A stretch of 64,000 bases of DNA from Amanita rubescens (GCA_015039365.1 WION01000005.1:1054001-1118000), one strand, 5' to 3'; numbered from the stretch's first letter, positions 43,605 to 55,439 are shown. Program-made: numbers and translations. Notes: generated by a model from the sequence alone, not told the origin.

Positions 43605-45848
43605 TCAAAGCTTACTCTTAACTTCCTTCTTCCACCCCAAACCTTTTTCATACTTGTCCTGCAACTCCCTCCTCAACACTTTCCCCATTGGCGATTTAGG
43701 TATCTGGATCAACGTCTTCCGTCGTCGAACAATAAAAGCGAGCTAAAGCAGCCACATACCTCTTTCACAACCTCGAATCCACCTCTTAGCCACTTGTACT
43801 TGCTTAAATTCTGTTGCTGCCAATCATCCAATGCCTTCACCACCTTACTCGCGCCGAACTTCTTCCCCTCTGGACTAAGAACAACCCACGCTCTGGGAAC
43901 CTTCTCGTCGGACGTGCGGCCTCCAGAAACGCCCGCGACTGTCACATCTAGGATGAGCTTTTGCGGATGTGCGAGGAGCACTTCTTCGATTTCGAGGGGG
44001 GAAACTTGGGCTCCAGAAACTTTGAGAGTATCCTGTTTCAAACGGTGCATCCAATTAACAGTCGACAGAAGAAAGGGGAATAAAGCGTATGTACCTTTGC
44101 TCGATCTGCGAAACTGCAAGTTGCGTAATCGATGTTGCCAGTCAGCATTTCGCAAGAAGAAAAAAGGACTGCTTACTAGAAATACCCATCTTCGTCCGCC
44201 CAGAACTTGTCCCCCGTCTTAAGCCACCCATCGATGAAGGTTTCTCTTGTCGCTTGCTCGTTATTCCAGTAACCTAGGGCGATGTTGTCTCCCTTGAGCC
44301 ACAAATTTCCAACTTGATTTGGGCCGGCGAGCGTCCCGTCGGGTGTTCCGTCGTCTTCGAGAATGATGCGAGCTTCCATCCCTGGCGCTAGGGTACCTAA
44401 ACTCCCGCGTTTACTTTTGCCATCTGGGGTGATTGCATCATTGAAAGGTTGGTAGATGGCGGTTAAAGTCTGGGTACAAAAAGTGGGTTTTGGGGGTTTT
44501 ACGAAGAATGACGGTACTTACGGATTCTGACATTCCGTAACCTGAGGGGGGTACGTTGAAACAAGAGGGTTTTGTCATTGGTTGACAGGAAACGCACCTT
44601 CGGCAAACCTAACTTTGGCAGGAGATAGAGCGGTAAGTTTATCTTTTAGTTCTGGAGAAAGATAGGCTGCGCCGCTGTTCAACGCTACGACAGAGCTTAA
44701 ATCTGTCTTGGCTGTCTTTGGATGATGTACAAGTTGGTGTACGGTTGAAGGTATGAGTGTTAAGGTTGTTATTTTATATCTAATTGTACGTGATCAAGTT
44801 GCTTTCTAACGCGTTGTACGATGGAACGTACTTGGGTATGAGATCTAGAGCATGGTCCAGGTTCCATGATGGTACGATGACCAACGTCATGGGCGACAGG
44901 ACGCATCTGAAGCAATAGGTGAAGAGACCATAGGAGTGGTTCATCGGGAGGCAAGCTAGGTGCCGGGAGAGGCCATCCGGCGTTGGTAACTTCGGTGGCT
45001 GTCCCTCGTTAATCACGAATCTTGTGCTTGACGAAAGGGTACTTACTGGCATCGACTGCATCGCGGCCTTTAGTAGGATTAAAAATTGGCGAATGGCGAA
45101 AATAAGATTTCCGTGTGATATCATGACAGCTTTTGGACCTTGTAAGCGAAGTCGATCGTTTATTTCAAGTACGGTACCTTTTGGCAAGCCGGTGGTTCCG
45201 CTGGAGAAAACGAGGTACGCTAATGTATCCCTGCGCACGGACCGAACTGGAATGACTTCAGGTTTTTTGATCTGCATTTCGTCGACGAGCCGGGAAAAGC
45301 ACTGTCGGCCTGATACGAGGCCTGACATGATGAGTATCTTTTTGGAGGAAATTCCGAGTTCTCTTGCGATAGGCAGCACTGTGGAGAGGAGGTTTTCATC
45401 GACGAAAAGCCAATTTGCTTTCGAAAGCTTTAGCGAATGTTTGAGTTCAAAAGGTTTCGATAACGCCGATATAAGAGCGAAAGGGGTTGCGATGTAAAGG
45501 CATGAATGGACAAAGGTTACATAGTCCTGGTGTTACGCAGCTAAGAGAGGTACGATAAGGGAAACGACGATAATTGCTCACCATGCAGTTGTAGCTCATA
45601 ATCCCTATAATGTCCCCATTCTCTGCAGAGAGTCCTAACCCACCTTGAGAGACGGGTGCTCCTAAAACTGTGGCGGCATACTGAACGCGTTCCGAATATT
45701 CACGGAATGTACGCGTTTTACCGGTATTGGCATCGATGTGGATGGTAAAGTCGGGCCATTCAGCTTGGTCTGGGCGGCGTAGGAGGGTATAATAAGCATT
45801 GGTAACGGTTAGTGGGGGAACTTCGGTGTGTATGGACTTGATGTGCAT
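43605..45848 (-). CDS. 4-coumarate-CoA-ligase-like acyl-CoA synthetase, peroxisomal (copy 2)
   Basis: A paralogue of the gene at 33617-35862 with the same start context (PPLTVTNAYYTLLRRPDQAE), exon plan and motifs: LAYLVFSSGTTGLPKG, AVMISHGNLIFAIRQF, LPMNHSYGLFTYCFR, WLKTGDKFWADEDGYF, DTLKVSGAQVSPLEIEEV and a C-terminal IPKSPMGKVLRREL with the catalytic lysine. The proline-threonine of copy 1 is proline-methionine here. It also ends in SKL, predicting import into peroxisomes. Start at 45848, stop at 43605, about nine exons. The 3' end faces that of secreted gene B, 240 bp away. Substrate unknown. Retention of an intact active site and targeting signal in both copies suggests that both are functional. 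Confidence 0.85.
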
Positions 45849-46333
45849 GGCAGTTGAACCCGACGTGTGAGCGCCCAGAGAAAGTGCCTGTGATTTTTAG
45901 ATATCGCGGTTCTGGTGCGGGGATTCGGGCAGATCATTTCAAGGGGTGCGGGTGCAATAAAGAGTTCCGGCAAAGTTGAATGCCGGTTCCTGAGGTTCTC
46001 ACCTTTGGCCCATGATTCCGAGTCGAGTAGAGTGATCAGCAGCTGTATCACCATAGTCGGTCTGAGGTTCCCTGAGCTCGAGGTGAGCGGCGGTGGTGAA
46101 TGGGTCAATCGTAGTTTACCCAGAGTGCCAGTATCGTGACGTGAGATCCTGCTGGCCAAGGGAATTGTCAGCGTCACTTAATATTATGTTATCGCGCCGC
46201 TCCAATAAGATCCTCATTAAACCTGGCCTCGCAGCGCCCATGACTGCACAGCGCAGTCGTGCTGAAGGCTGATGCCAGGCTAAACACAAGGCCATGCTGT
46301 GTCGAGCAGGTATTCCCACGCAAACACTCCTTC
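45849..46333. other. Divergent promoter interval
   Basis: 485 bp between the divergent ligase copy 2 and RhoGAP genes. No further gene seen. Confidence 0.5.
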
Positions 46334-48581
46334 ATGCCCCCAAAGCTCAACGTCAACCTCAAACAGCGTCTCGCCGCTCTCTCTCAGGCAACCACCTCTC
46401 CCACCGCTCCAAGATCACACTCATTCGACTCTCACATTTCTGCTGAAACCCTAAAGCGAAAGTTCAACACATGGGTGAAGAGGGATCAAGCGCTGGACAG
46501 TGATGTATACCAAGACGACGACGCAGTGCAGAGCGTTCTTTCAAAGATGATATTCCAGGCGGGAGTGGATTACGAGTGAGTTTTAGTGACTCTAGATTCA
46601 ATGCTTTTTTACTCACTTTCGACACCGCAGAACAAAGCCAATGTGCGTGTTGAGATTCGCGGCTTCGCTTCTAAATCCTAACCTTCCCCTGTACAATAAA
46701 GGGTTGTAATTAACGCCTCGGCTCTTCCAGACCCTCAAAAGTTCTCCTATGACGTGTTGTTGTCGTAAGAGTCCACTCTATCCAGTCTAAAATGCTTAAA
46801 CCTTATCGTGCCTTCTCCAGCCGAATACTTGATTATCTCAGTTTGTATGGTACGTTGCTATAGTAATCTTTTATTTATGACTTGACAACACGCATATATA
46901 GTTGAATCGGATTACACTGTTGTATTTTTTGCTGCTGGCGGTAGACATACTCCTGGTTGGAACTGGGTATGGAAGGCATACCGTAGTCTGAGCAGGAAGT
47001 ATCGCAAGAATCTTAAACAATTGGTGCGCTTTGCCTCATGCGTTCTATCAACTAGCTGACAGTTGTCATAGTTTATTGTACACCCGTCGTTCTTTACGAA
47101 AAGTGGGCATATGCGGCGTTACCGTCATTACACTCGCTCTAACTCGATGTAGTGCTTTTCTCCCTGGCTGGGGCAACGATTAGGTTCGTTCATGCGCTCA
47201 TGAGAATTCATTTCTCCTTCTGATGGACGTTCAGCCCTAAATTTTTCCGCAAGATTGCTTACATCGAAACACTCTCGGACTTGGCGCGCCATGTCCCTAT
47301 CACGCAGATCGACATCCCGCCTGCCGTATACCGGTTCGTACTGGCGATCCTTGTGATTGTCTCGCTCCTAACCGCACTATGCATAGGGAAAACCTCAAAC
47401 ACGAAGCTAAAATAACTCTTCCAGTACCTAGCCAGTCAAATATCTTTGGTGTACCACTAGAAGAATCAATGGGGCGCCGCGGCGAGAAAGGAGTGCCGAA
47501 AGTTGTTAGGGATTGTATACAGTTCTTGCGGGAGACAGGTGGGCTTCATATCCTCTTCTCTGATTTTCGCTGATATCATTTGCATAGGGTTGCGTGACGA
47601 AGGTCTCTTCCGACGTTCTCCCCAGTCTTCTATGCTCCGCGCAGCCCAGGAGGCGTATGACCGAGGTTTGTTGTCCTGCGTCAAACTTCTGACGTATCTG
47701 ATTTAACAACCTCCTATTCCAGGCAACGTTGTTTCATTACGGACATTCGGCGACCCGCATATAGCAGCCGTGCTGCTGAAGAAGTTCCTGCGCGATTTGC
47801 CGGATCCCATCTTTCCTGAACGTTTATACCCCATGATTCAGCGGTGTCCAATACCTGGCCCAGATCCCTCACCAGCCATACATTACATTCGGGAAACGCT
47901 ATTGCCGGAGCTGGCTCCATGCGCGTTTATCCTTCTAAGTCATATACTCTGTGAGTAACCTCTGTTTCTTTGCATTGATGCGACGCGTCTCATGTGCATT
48001 CTTTAGATCTGATGCACGATGTTTCGCTGCGGGTGTCTGTCAATCGGATGGATGCTCACAACCTAGCCGCGGTGTTAGCCCCCAACTTGATCAAAGGCAA
48101 GAACCCCACTCGGGATGTCATCCTTTGTTCCGTTATCCCAGGAGCTTCTCCGTTCGAGGCACAAGCCTCGACTCAGTCCTCGCCGTCAGCCAAGGACCGC
48201 GGGACTCTAGGAATGATCGTCAAGCTATTTGTCGAGCGGTACCACGATATCTTCGACGGTCCCGTCGAGGTGACGAGCACTATGGCTGCTATCACTACCA
48301 CAACAACTGTGGACTCGGATTTGGATCTGACAATGACAAGTATGAGCACGGCAACCTCCATGGCTAGTTTGGGCGGAAGTACGGCGGTAGAAAGTCCGTA
48401 TTTGGGTGGGAAGGGAGGAGAAGAGGATGAAGAGATTGACGATGCGATGTTGGTTATGCCTATTGGGCTGAGTAATGGTCGAAATGGGTCTGCGTCGGGG
48501 AGTGTGGGTAACGTGGGCATAGGTATGAACGGTGCGAGGCCGAGATACAAGGTTCGGCGGTTTGGCAGCAAGCCGACTTGA
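46334..48581 (+). CDS. CRAL-TRIO / RhoGAP protein (p50RhoGAP-like)
   Basis: Twelve exons sum to 553 codons: 46334-46575, 46631-46642, 46702-46764, 46821-46849, 46902-47023, 47072-47102, 47153-47183, 47235-47333, 47387-47538, 47588-47665, 47723-47950, 48007-48581. The N-terminal half is a BCH/CRAL-TRIO-type domain (KPMVVINASALPDP, YTVVFFAAGG, SRKYRKNLKQLFIVHPSF, FRKIAYIETLSDL). The RhoGAP domain starts at GVPLEESMGRRGEKGVPKVV, has the arginine-finger loop GLRDEGLFRRSP, FLRDLPDPIFPE and DAHNLAAVLAPNLIKG. The order matches ARHGAP1/p50RhoGAP and fungal relatives, which accelerate GTP hydrolysis on Cdc42/Rho GTPases, often at membranes. The tail is Thr/Ser/Gly-rich. Exon 2 is only 12 nt. A dead copy lies at 61575-62470. 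Confidence 0.9.
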
Positions 48582-49026
48582 AAGTGCCGAATGGATCTTG
48601 AGGTTATTGATCTGGAATGTGCTTTTAGGATCTGGTTAGGGCAGGCACCTTGTGTGTAGTAGTTGCAGATATGTTAGATTAAGTTATAGACTACTCTGTG
48701 GAACATGTTCAAGTTAATGATTGAGTGTTGACATGTGCTGAGTGTTAGCTGTTGTTGCATCTGCAGCCTATTCACAGTGTGTTTCTTGTGTCTGCAGTGG
48801 GACCTGAGCTAGATAGAAATAATGATTTTGGATAAGTTGCAAACATTTCTGGGTTAGTATGGCTGTTTTCTATCCTTGGAGTCAAGTTCAAGTAACAAGT
48901 TGTTCAAATCAGCTGAATTACATTTATAAGCTGATAAAGTCTGTACCCAGTGCAGAAGGGACTTTCATACATGACAACAGCTGTAGCAAAAGTATGTGTA
49001 CATACAGAAAGCAAAAGAGAATCCAT
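48582..49026. other. Convergent intergenic; left edge of AT-rich island
   Basis: The 3' flank of the RhoGAP gene. Parts of it (about 48650-48760 and 48798-48865) recur at 62476-62560 and 63031-63100 as the far end of the same segmental duplication. Base composition turns AT-rich here. Confidence 0.6.
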
Positions 49027-52000
49027 TCATTCAATCAGAAGGGGCTGTGGAGGTGATGGTATAACTTGGCAAAGCTGTAGTGGAGTATAAATACACACCA
49101 GGTCACATGCTGGGTGGGCAATTTGATCATACAGGAATGCAATCAGTCTCTGATGATCAGAAGGCATAGAACCAGCCCAGGTAATTTGGCTCTTCAGTTT
49201 CTCCACATAGCCTTGCTGTTTAAACTGGTACAAAGCATCTGCAACAGTTTTGTGGAATCGCTCTAATGTAGAAAATGATAGCTTGCAAATTATAATGGTT
49301 GCTTTGCTACATTAGCCAGGTATATGGATGAAATGAATATGAACTGTTACCAGCTAATATTTGGCAAGCTGGAGGCTAGCATAGCATTAGCTTTAATTGA
49401 GCATCATTGAAACAAACATAATTATTACTGTTACTGAGAATTTGGTAGATTTGCCTTCAATTCCATTTTGGAACAAAAATAACAGCTCTTCCTGATGGCA
49501 AGTAACAATGAGACTTGAAGTACATTTCATGCCAAGTGCACATACAGTCTTGCACATAAATTAGCATATCTATTGGGAACTGAAAGCAGCATCATACCAA
49601 CTAGTAGTTATATCAGAAATTTGGAAAGCGAGCCTTGTACACTAGCTTACTTTCTGATCAGAGTCATTTAGAATCTTGGACATCTCAGAAGCACAGTATC
49701 ACTCACTCCCTGTATGCCATGGGATAAGATGTGATGAAGATGGTGCAGTGGCACTCACCAGCTAAGATCATGGGAAGTGAGATGCGATGCAATTGCTTGT
49801 AAAACACCTAGAGCAAGGGCAATGTCACTCACACTCTGTTGGCCATGGGATCAGAACTGCAGAAATAGACAATGAATGAGGCATCACTCACCTCCTGTTT
49901 GTCATGGAATCAGATACATATATTGAGACTACATGTAAAATGCATTGTCACTCACATACTGTGGTTCATGGAATGAGACAAGTTGTGATATTTTGAGAGA
50001 CAATAGTGAAGTGCCTCACATGCTGTTGGTCATAGTATGAGATGTACTGTGACCAGCAAGAAAAGACAATACAGTGTTACTCACCTCCTGTTGGGCATGA
50101 GATGAGATGTTTTAAGTGCTGCTTGTTAAATAATGTCATGTTGTTCACTTTCTGTTTTTGGTGACACAGGATGTGCTGAGATCTGAGCCTGATCAAGGAT
50201 GGTACAGTCCCACTCACATCCTATTGGTTCATGCAGTGATGTATGAGATTACCACAGGAGAAGTACTGTGTCACCACTTACAATCTGTTGGGCATGTGAG
50301 ACATGCAAAGGCTGTTAGCAGTGTCACTATGTTACTCACATACTGTTGGTTGTGGATGAGGGAGTTGAGGGTGTCTGGAAAAGAAAGTGTAGTGTCCCTC
50401 ACATACTGGTGATCATGGGTGAGACATGATGAGACTATTGGAAAGAAGACAATGCTATGTCACTGACATTCTGTTGGTCATGGAAGGAGATATGAAGAGA
50501 TTGCCTGTAAAGAGACAGTGGTGTATTACTTACTTCCTGTTGGCCATGGTATGAGACATGTAGACATCATGATGCCTCTCAAACAACAGTGGGATGCCAC
50601 TCACACCCTATTGGTCATGGTATGAGATACTGTGGAGCTACATGAAAGAGACAATCAATGTCACTCACCCCTCCTTTGTCCTTGAATAAGATGTAGGGAT
50701 TGCCTGTAAAAATGACTGCCATGTCACTCACTTGAACCTGTTTATTGTGATATGAAATATGTTAAAGATGCTGGCAAAAGATAGTGAAATGCCACTCACT
50801 GTCTATATATTGTAATAGTATGACATGTGTTACATATATCTACATAGAAATAGTGCAGTGTCACTCACAACCTATTGGCCATGGCATAAAATGTGCTGAG
50901 ATGTGCATGAAAAGACAGTGCAGCATCACTCACTCCCTGTTGGTCATGACATAAGAGGCTTCCTGAAGGAGAGGACTCATTGTCACTCACCCCCTGTTGG
51001 TGAAGATGTGTTGAGATTATCAGCAAACAGATGGTAATGTTGCTCACAACCTGTTTATCATAGCATTGGAAACTGCTGACAACAGACATTGTAGTGCCAC
51101 CTACTGTCTATTGGTCATGAGATAGGGCATGTCATATGTAACTACCCAGAGACAACACATTGTCACATACAACCTGGTATGAGATCATGAAACCTTCCTG
51201 AAAAATGACAAGTGTAGTATTACTCACTCCCTGTTAGTCATGGGATGAAACATGATAAGATTGGGTTGAAAAAACAAGCATCACTTACATGCTGTTGTCC
51301 ATGGGGCATGATAAATAGAGATTGTGGGAAAAAACTTAAAAAGGCAGTGCAGTGCCTGTCACTTACTCTCTATATGGATTGTTATTGGGTGTCCAAAAGA
51401 TTTTATCACTCACTTCCTGTTGGTCATTTGATGAGATGTGTTGAGACTGTCTGAAAAAAGGCTGCAGGGTCATTTACCTGAAGCTTATCATAGTATGAGA
51501 TGTAGTGAGGCAGATTATTAAAGACAGTACAGTGTCACTCACTTTCTGTTAGTCAAGGATGGGGTGTAAGGGAGTTGCCTGGTAGAATACAGTGCATTGT
51601 CACACACTCCCTATTGGTCATAATTTAAATTTTTTCAATCTTGCTAGACAACAGACAGTGTGGTGTTGCTCACTTTCTGTCATTCATAGGATGGGGTGCA
51701 ATGAAGTACATGGAAAGAGATGTAATGTATCACTTACTTTCTGTTCATTGTGGCCCATGAATGAGATGAGATAGTGTCCAAGATGGATTACCTTACTCAC
51801 AATCTGTTGATTGTGAAATTATAGGACTGGTGGTCAGAAGCCAATACATTATCACTCACAGCCTATTGGTCAAGGGCAATGAGACTAGGAACAAGTAATA
51901 CTTTTCACTCACTTGCTAACAATCATAGGTTAAAATCTGTAACAAAGTGACAGTGTTACACACATTCTGTTGTTTATGAAATGGAGCATTATTAAACAGC

Positions 52001-53760
52001 CTGGCAGAAGATGTGTAGCATGACTTACTCTCTAGTAATGGGAGAAAATGTGATATGACTGCTATACACAGGCAAGTGTAACATTACCCACAAACTGTTG
52101 GATGTGTAGTGCAATGTGGTGAACTGTTTGAAAGGAAGAAGTGTAATGTCACTCACATCCTGCTTGTTATTGGATCACAGCTCATCAAAATCAAGACAAT
52201 AGTACTTCCCCATTCCTATCCATAGCATTAGATTCAGTAGCAGAAATATTTCTATGCTGACAAGTGCATTGATCTTTTGAAACAAAGATGATTGTCAAAA
52301 CCCATCCAGAAGAGATACAATGCCACATACATCCTGCTATTTGAGCAATCCAATTTGATAAATATTTGGTGATCAAATTCTTTGCATTAAAACTTACCCT
52401 TTTCAAATCGGTAACCTATTCACAACTCAGCTTCTGACATCAGCAATAAACAGTTGTCACTATACCCAGTAATGTGGAAACCTGCTAGCAACAATATAAA
52501 CAACATCTATGAATGTAAGTTCAATTTTTGAATTCAAGGTATATCTGGAGTCTGTCAAAGTTGGAAACTGGGACATTTAAAGTAAATCTCACTGAAGTGC
52601 TGCTTTGACACAAAGATGGAGGTTGTTCCTTTGTGTTGAAATGAACACTGCTTGTAAACTAGTATCATCAATTGCATTTGCAGTTTGCTCTGTCAATTCA
52701 GTGCAGTTCTTCTCTGCAATGTGCATATCTATTAAAATAGGTGTATCTCATGAGGACCATACAGTGTAAATGTCCATATCCTACCTTCCAGTTTCACATA
52801 TGCTTTTGGAGGATAGTTAGCTTTCAAGACTTTAGAAAGATAAACTTCTTTGAATGTGTTGTCAGCATTTGCCCTGGCCACATGCCATCTCTCCTCTACA
52901 TCATTCAATTTGACATATTCCTGGATTATTTGAGCATCAAATTTGGTGAATATGGTGATCAAAGGAACTATGGAGGCACCATTCATTAGTCAGTAAACAG
53001 GTTGTATTGGGTGGAATGCAAAAAAGTAGAATTTAATATTGCAAGTGCCTTACCATTCCCTGTCCCTTTGGTAAAGAACTCAAGCTCTGCAGATAGAAGA
53101 GGACGTGAGCCCTCCATAGGAATGCAATACCTGCAAAATCCAGCATTAGATCCCTTGTATGTATATGATGATTAATGCAAAGATACCAAATTGCATGCAA
53201 TTGGTCTTTCAACTTAGGTGCAGCAGATCTCTTCTCAATGAAATTCCAAACAGTCTCCATCTCCTCATTTGCACCAGCTTCAAAACCCTGAGAATCATGA
53301 AAGATGAAGTTGCTTCCAGGGTATGTGATCTGGTGCTCAATTTCATGTATTCCTCTCTGAAAGTTGGCAGCATATCAATATCTGGAGCCATTCATATTGT
53401 ATAATTAACTTGCCTGAGGTGATGGTTTTAAATGTGTATATGATGATTCTTGTGACATTTTCTTTCCCAAGACATGCTGAAATTTTGCAACAAGCTTGTT
53501 AGGTTTGTGGAGTATGCCACCCTTCTGATCATAGATGATGGGTTTAGTCCCCTGAGCTACTCCACAGACTTTCTCCAGAATGGTGGTCTTGCCAGCATTA
53601 GCCCTTCCTATGACAAGAATACGGAAGTGGGGACATTTGTAGTGGTCCTTGAGGAACCTGACATGTTCTGCATCTGCCTGCAAGTCAATTTAGGAGTTTG
53701 GACATAAAATGACTTACTTGATGCATTTACTGGCATATTGATGGTCTCCGAGTCAGTCAT
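49027..53760 (-). CDS. G-domain GTPase gene with 45 in-frame micro-exons
   Basis: Ordinary exons: 53718-53760, 53414-53673, 53187-53356, 53054-53130, 52785-52967, 52593-52728, 52466-52484, 52398-52415; then 45 micro-exons (next entry); then terminal exon 49027-49260. Total 1290 nt, 430 codons, no internal stop. The G domain is clear: LVIGRANAGKTTILEKV (P-loop G1), FIFHDSQGFEAG (G3 DxxG), FIEKRSAAPKLKDQLHAIW and ITIFTKFD (G4, TKxD). It belongs to the large fungal family of AIG1/septin-like G-domain proteins common in Agaricomycetes. Intron 2 uses a GC donor (CAG|GCAAGT). Exon 7 supplies RFPHYW. The terminal exon encodes 77 residues (RFHKTVADALYQFKQQGYVE onward) of unknown fold. The GTPase part is secure (about 0.85); its continuation through the micro-exons is inferred from splice signals and frame. 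The gene might instead stop shortly after exon 6. Confidence 0.65.
49351..52333 (-). repeat. Array of about 64-bp intron-like units flanking 45 micro-exons
   Basis: On the minus strand each unit ends ...CATGACCAACAG, then carries three variable bases, then GTGAGTGACA. Triplets (first base, + strand): 52331, 52157, 52092, 52029, 51964, 51913, 51860, 51801, 51738, 51674, 51608, 51543, 51414, 51367, 51289, 51228, 51171, 51105, 51048, 50991, 50934, 50869, 50800, 50605, 50534, 50468, 50403, 50340, 50282, 50218, 50149, 50085, 50020, 49956, 49892, 49833, 49759, 49707, 49651, 49598, 49546, 49351. Longer: 51478-51483, 50732-50737, 50669-50680. All 45 are followed by GT (26 GTGAG, 7 GTAAG, 4 GTATG, 2 GTGTG, six others) and preceded by AG. 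Spacing is mostly 52-78 bp; two gaps are about 171 and 192 bp. Seen by another eye this is a degenerate satellite. Confidence 0.85.
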
Positions 53761-55439
53761 TTGTGATGGTTGTGCTAATACAACAGAGGCTTTTTACAAC
53801 AAATAGTACTAGAGGAGTATGAGGTAGGAAGTGTGATATAGTAGTAGGGATGGAATATGTGACAGTGGTGAAGATGTGGACCACAATCCAGGCAGTGTCT
53901 TGAGTTAAAGTGAAGAGTGTTCAAGGCGTGTAATGATCTCTTGAATGGCAGAGACGATTACCTTGCCACGCAGTGCGACTCGGAGGTGAGTTGATCAACG
54001 GTCGATGCAGTCTCGTGGTGCGTACTATGGACCAAGAACTAGAGATAGTGAGGAAGAATGCCTAACCACCCAAGTGTGAGGCGAGAGACGGTGTTAGATG
54101 ATTCTGATCGATGGCGGGAGGCAAGCGGCGTGGCCAGGAGGTTGGAACTCCGACTCATCCCCGCGTTGTTTTGTAACTAGCCGTTTCTCTATAACCCCCT
54201 TGTCCACTATCTTCTTTCTAAGTCTTTCCGCGGCTTCAGTGGACATGGCCCTCGAGCGTTAATCAACGACTTTCAATTTCGATCCCTGGACAACTTCCGC
54301 TACGCCATCGGTTATCCTTTTCACCGCTGTCCCGGCTTATGGAGCTCAAGCATCGCGAAGCATGCTAGCAAGCCACTCTCGTCTCTGCAGCCAACGGTGC
54401 CCTAGCTGCTTTCCTTACCTACGTCCACAGGCCCTCTACGCCCTCTGCGATCCGCTCTCCCAACATTTTTGCAGTCCATCAATCCCAAAATACGGCCACT
54501 TGCGACATATTACCCTTCTTTGAGCCATTCAGTCTCCCACAATGACCCAGATTGACGAAGACACCACTTCCTTCTGCCACTATCATTGTGCCATAACCCA
54601 TGCATTTCTCTCTACCTTATGTTCCTTCTAACGTACCGATCTTCTCAGACCGACATCGAGTCGCCTCCCTGTCCGAAGAAACACGTTCCTGTCGTCAACA
54701 TCCCATTTCCGGACCTCTACGAATTCGATCCAGGACGGCGTTGATTCGATGACGGCCACGGGATTTCGCATGACATGCTTGCCGCAAACAGTCACCAAAA
54801 TCTTCGAAAGGGCCCCTCTACAGACCTCCATCCTACGTCCGCCTCCACCTTGAAGAAAATGAAGAGGAAACTTATATTCATTGTCGACGACTTTAACGCC
54901 AACCTTGGTCCACGTCAAAATAGTTCTCTTACTCCCGACGAAACGGTGCCAGGGACAATACATAATGATGTCGTGGGCGTTTTCGGCTTCGATGTTTGGC
55001 CAATTCGGGCTCAACGCCCATCCTTGTCTCCAGACGTCTTTCCCGCAATTATTTCATTCCTTTTCTCAACCCTTCGCGCTTTCAGTAGACGGGACCCTGT
55101 GTCCTCCACGCTTGTACTGTACCTCCACCTCCGATGTTATTCACATCATTCACACTTTCGCAATCCTGATATGGCTGTTTGCCACATATATTTGATTTGA
55201 TTATATTAGGTTACTGCTACCTATGGATATTATGTGTAAAAACAGGAGAGAACACGAAACACGTTTTACAATTGTCTGAAAAAGCAAAAGGAATAGTATC
55301 GCGTGGTGGTATGATCAGATAAAACGTAAATCCAGTTGTTCATAACAATCAATCAAGGTGGTACGAGGGCTCTACTTGCAAATGTCTGACTTGAGTCCTA
55401 AGCCGAAGTATTTGCTCGCGCATCTTTATCTCCTTCGTT

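Noticed and set aside
49351..52333. CRISPR array (regular 60-70 bp spacing)
   Set aside because: Eukaryotic locus; the conserved part is short and degenerate, the intervening sequence is itself related between units, and the conserved pieces are splice-site-like.
49351..52333. Micro-exons read in the two other frames
   Set aside because: One frame meets TGA at once. The other stays open for over 40 codons but hits a stop before the terminal exon; only the chosen frame continues into the 78-codon exon.
54628..55200. Open frames on both strands, possible retroelement remnant
   Set aside because: No reverse transcriptase, integrase or gag motif could be recognised.
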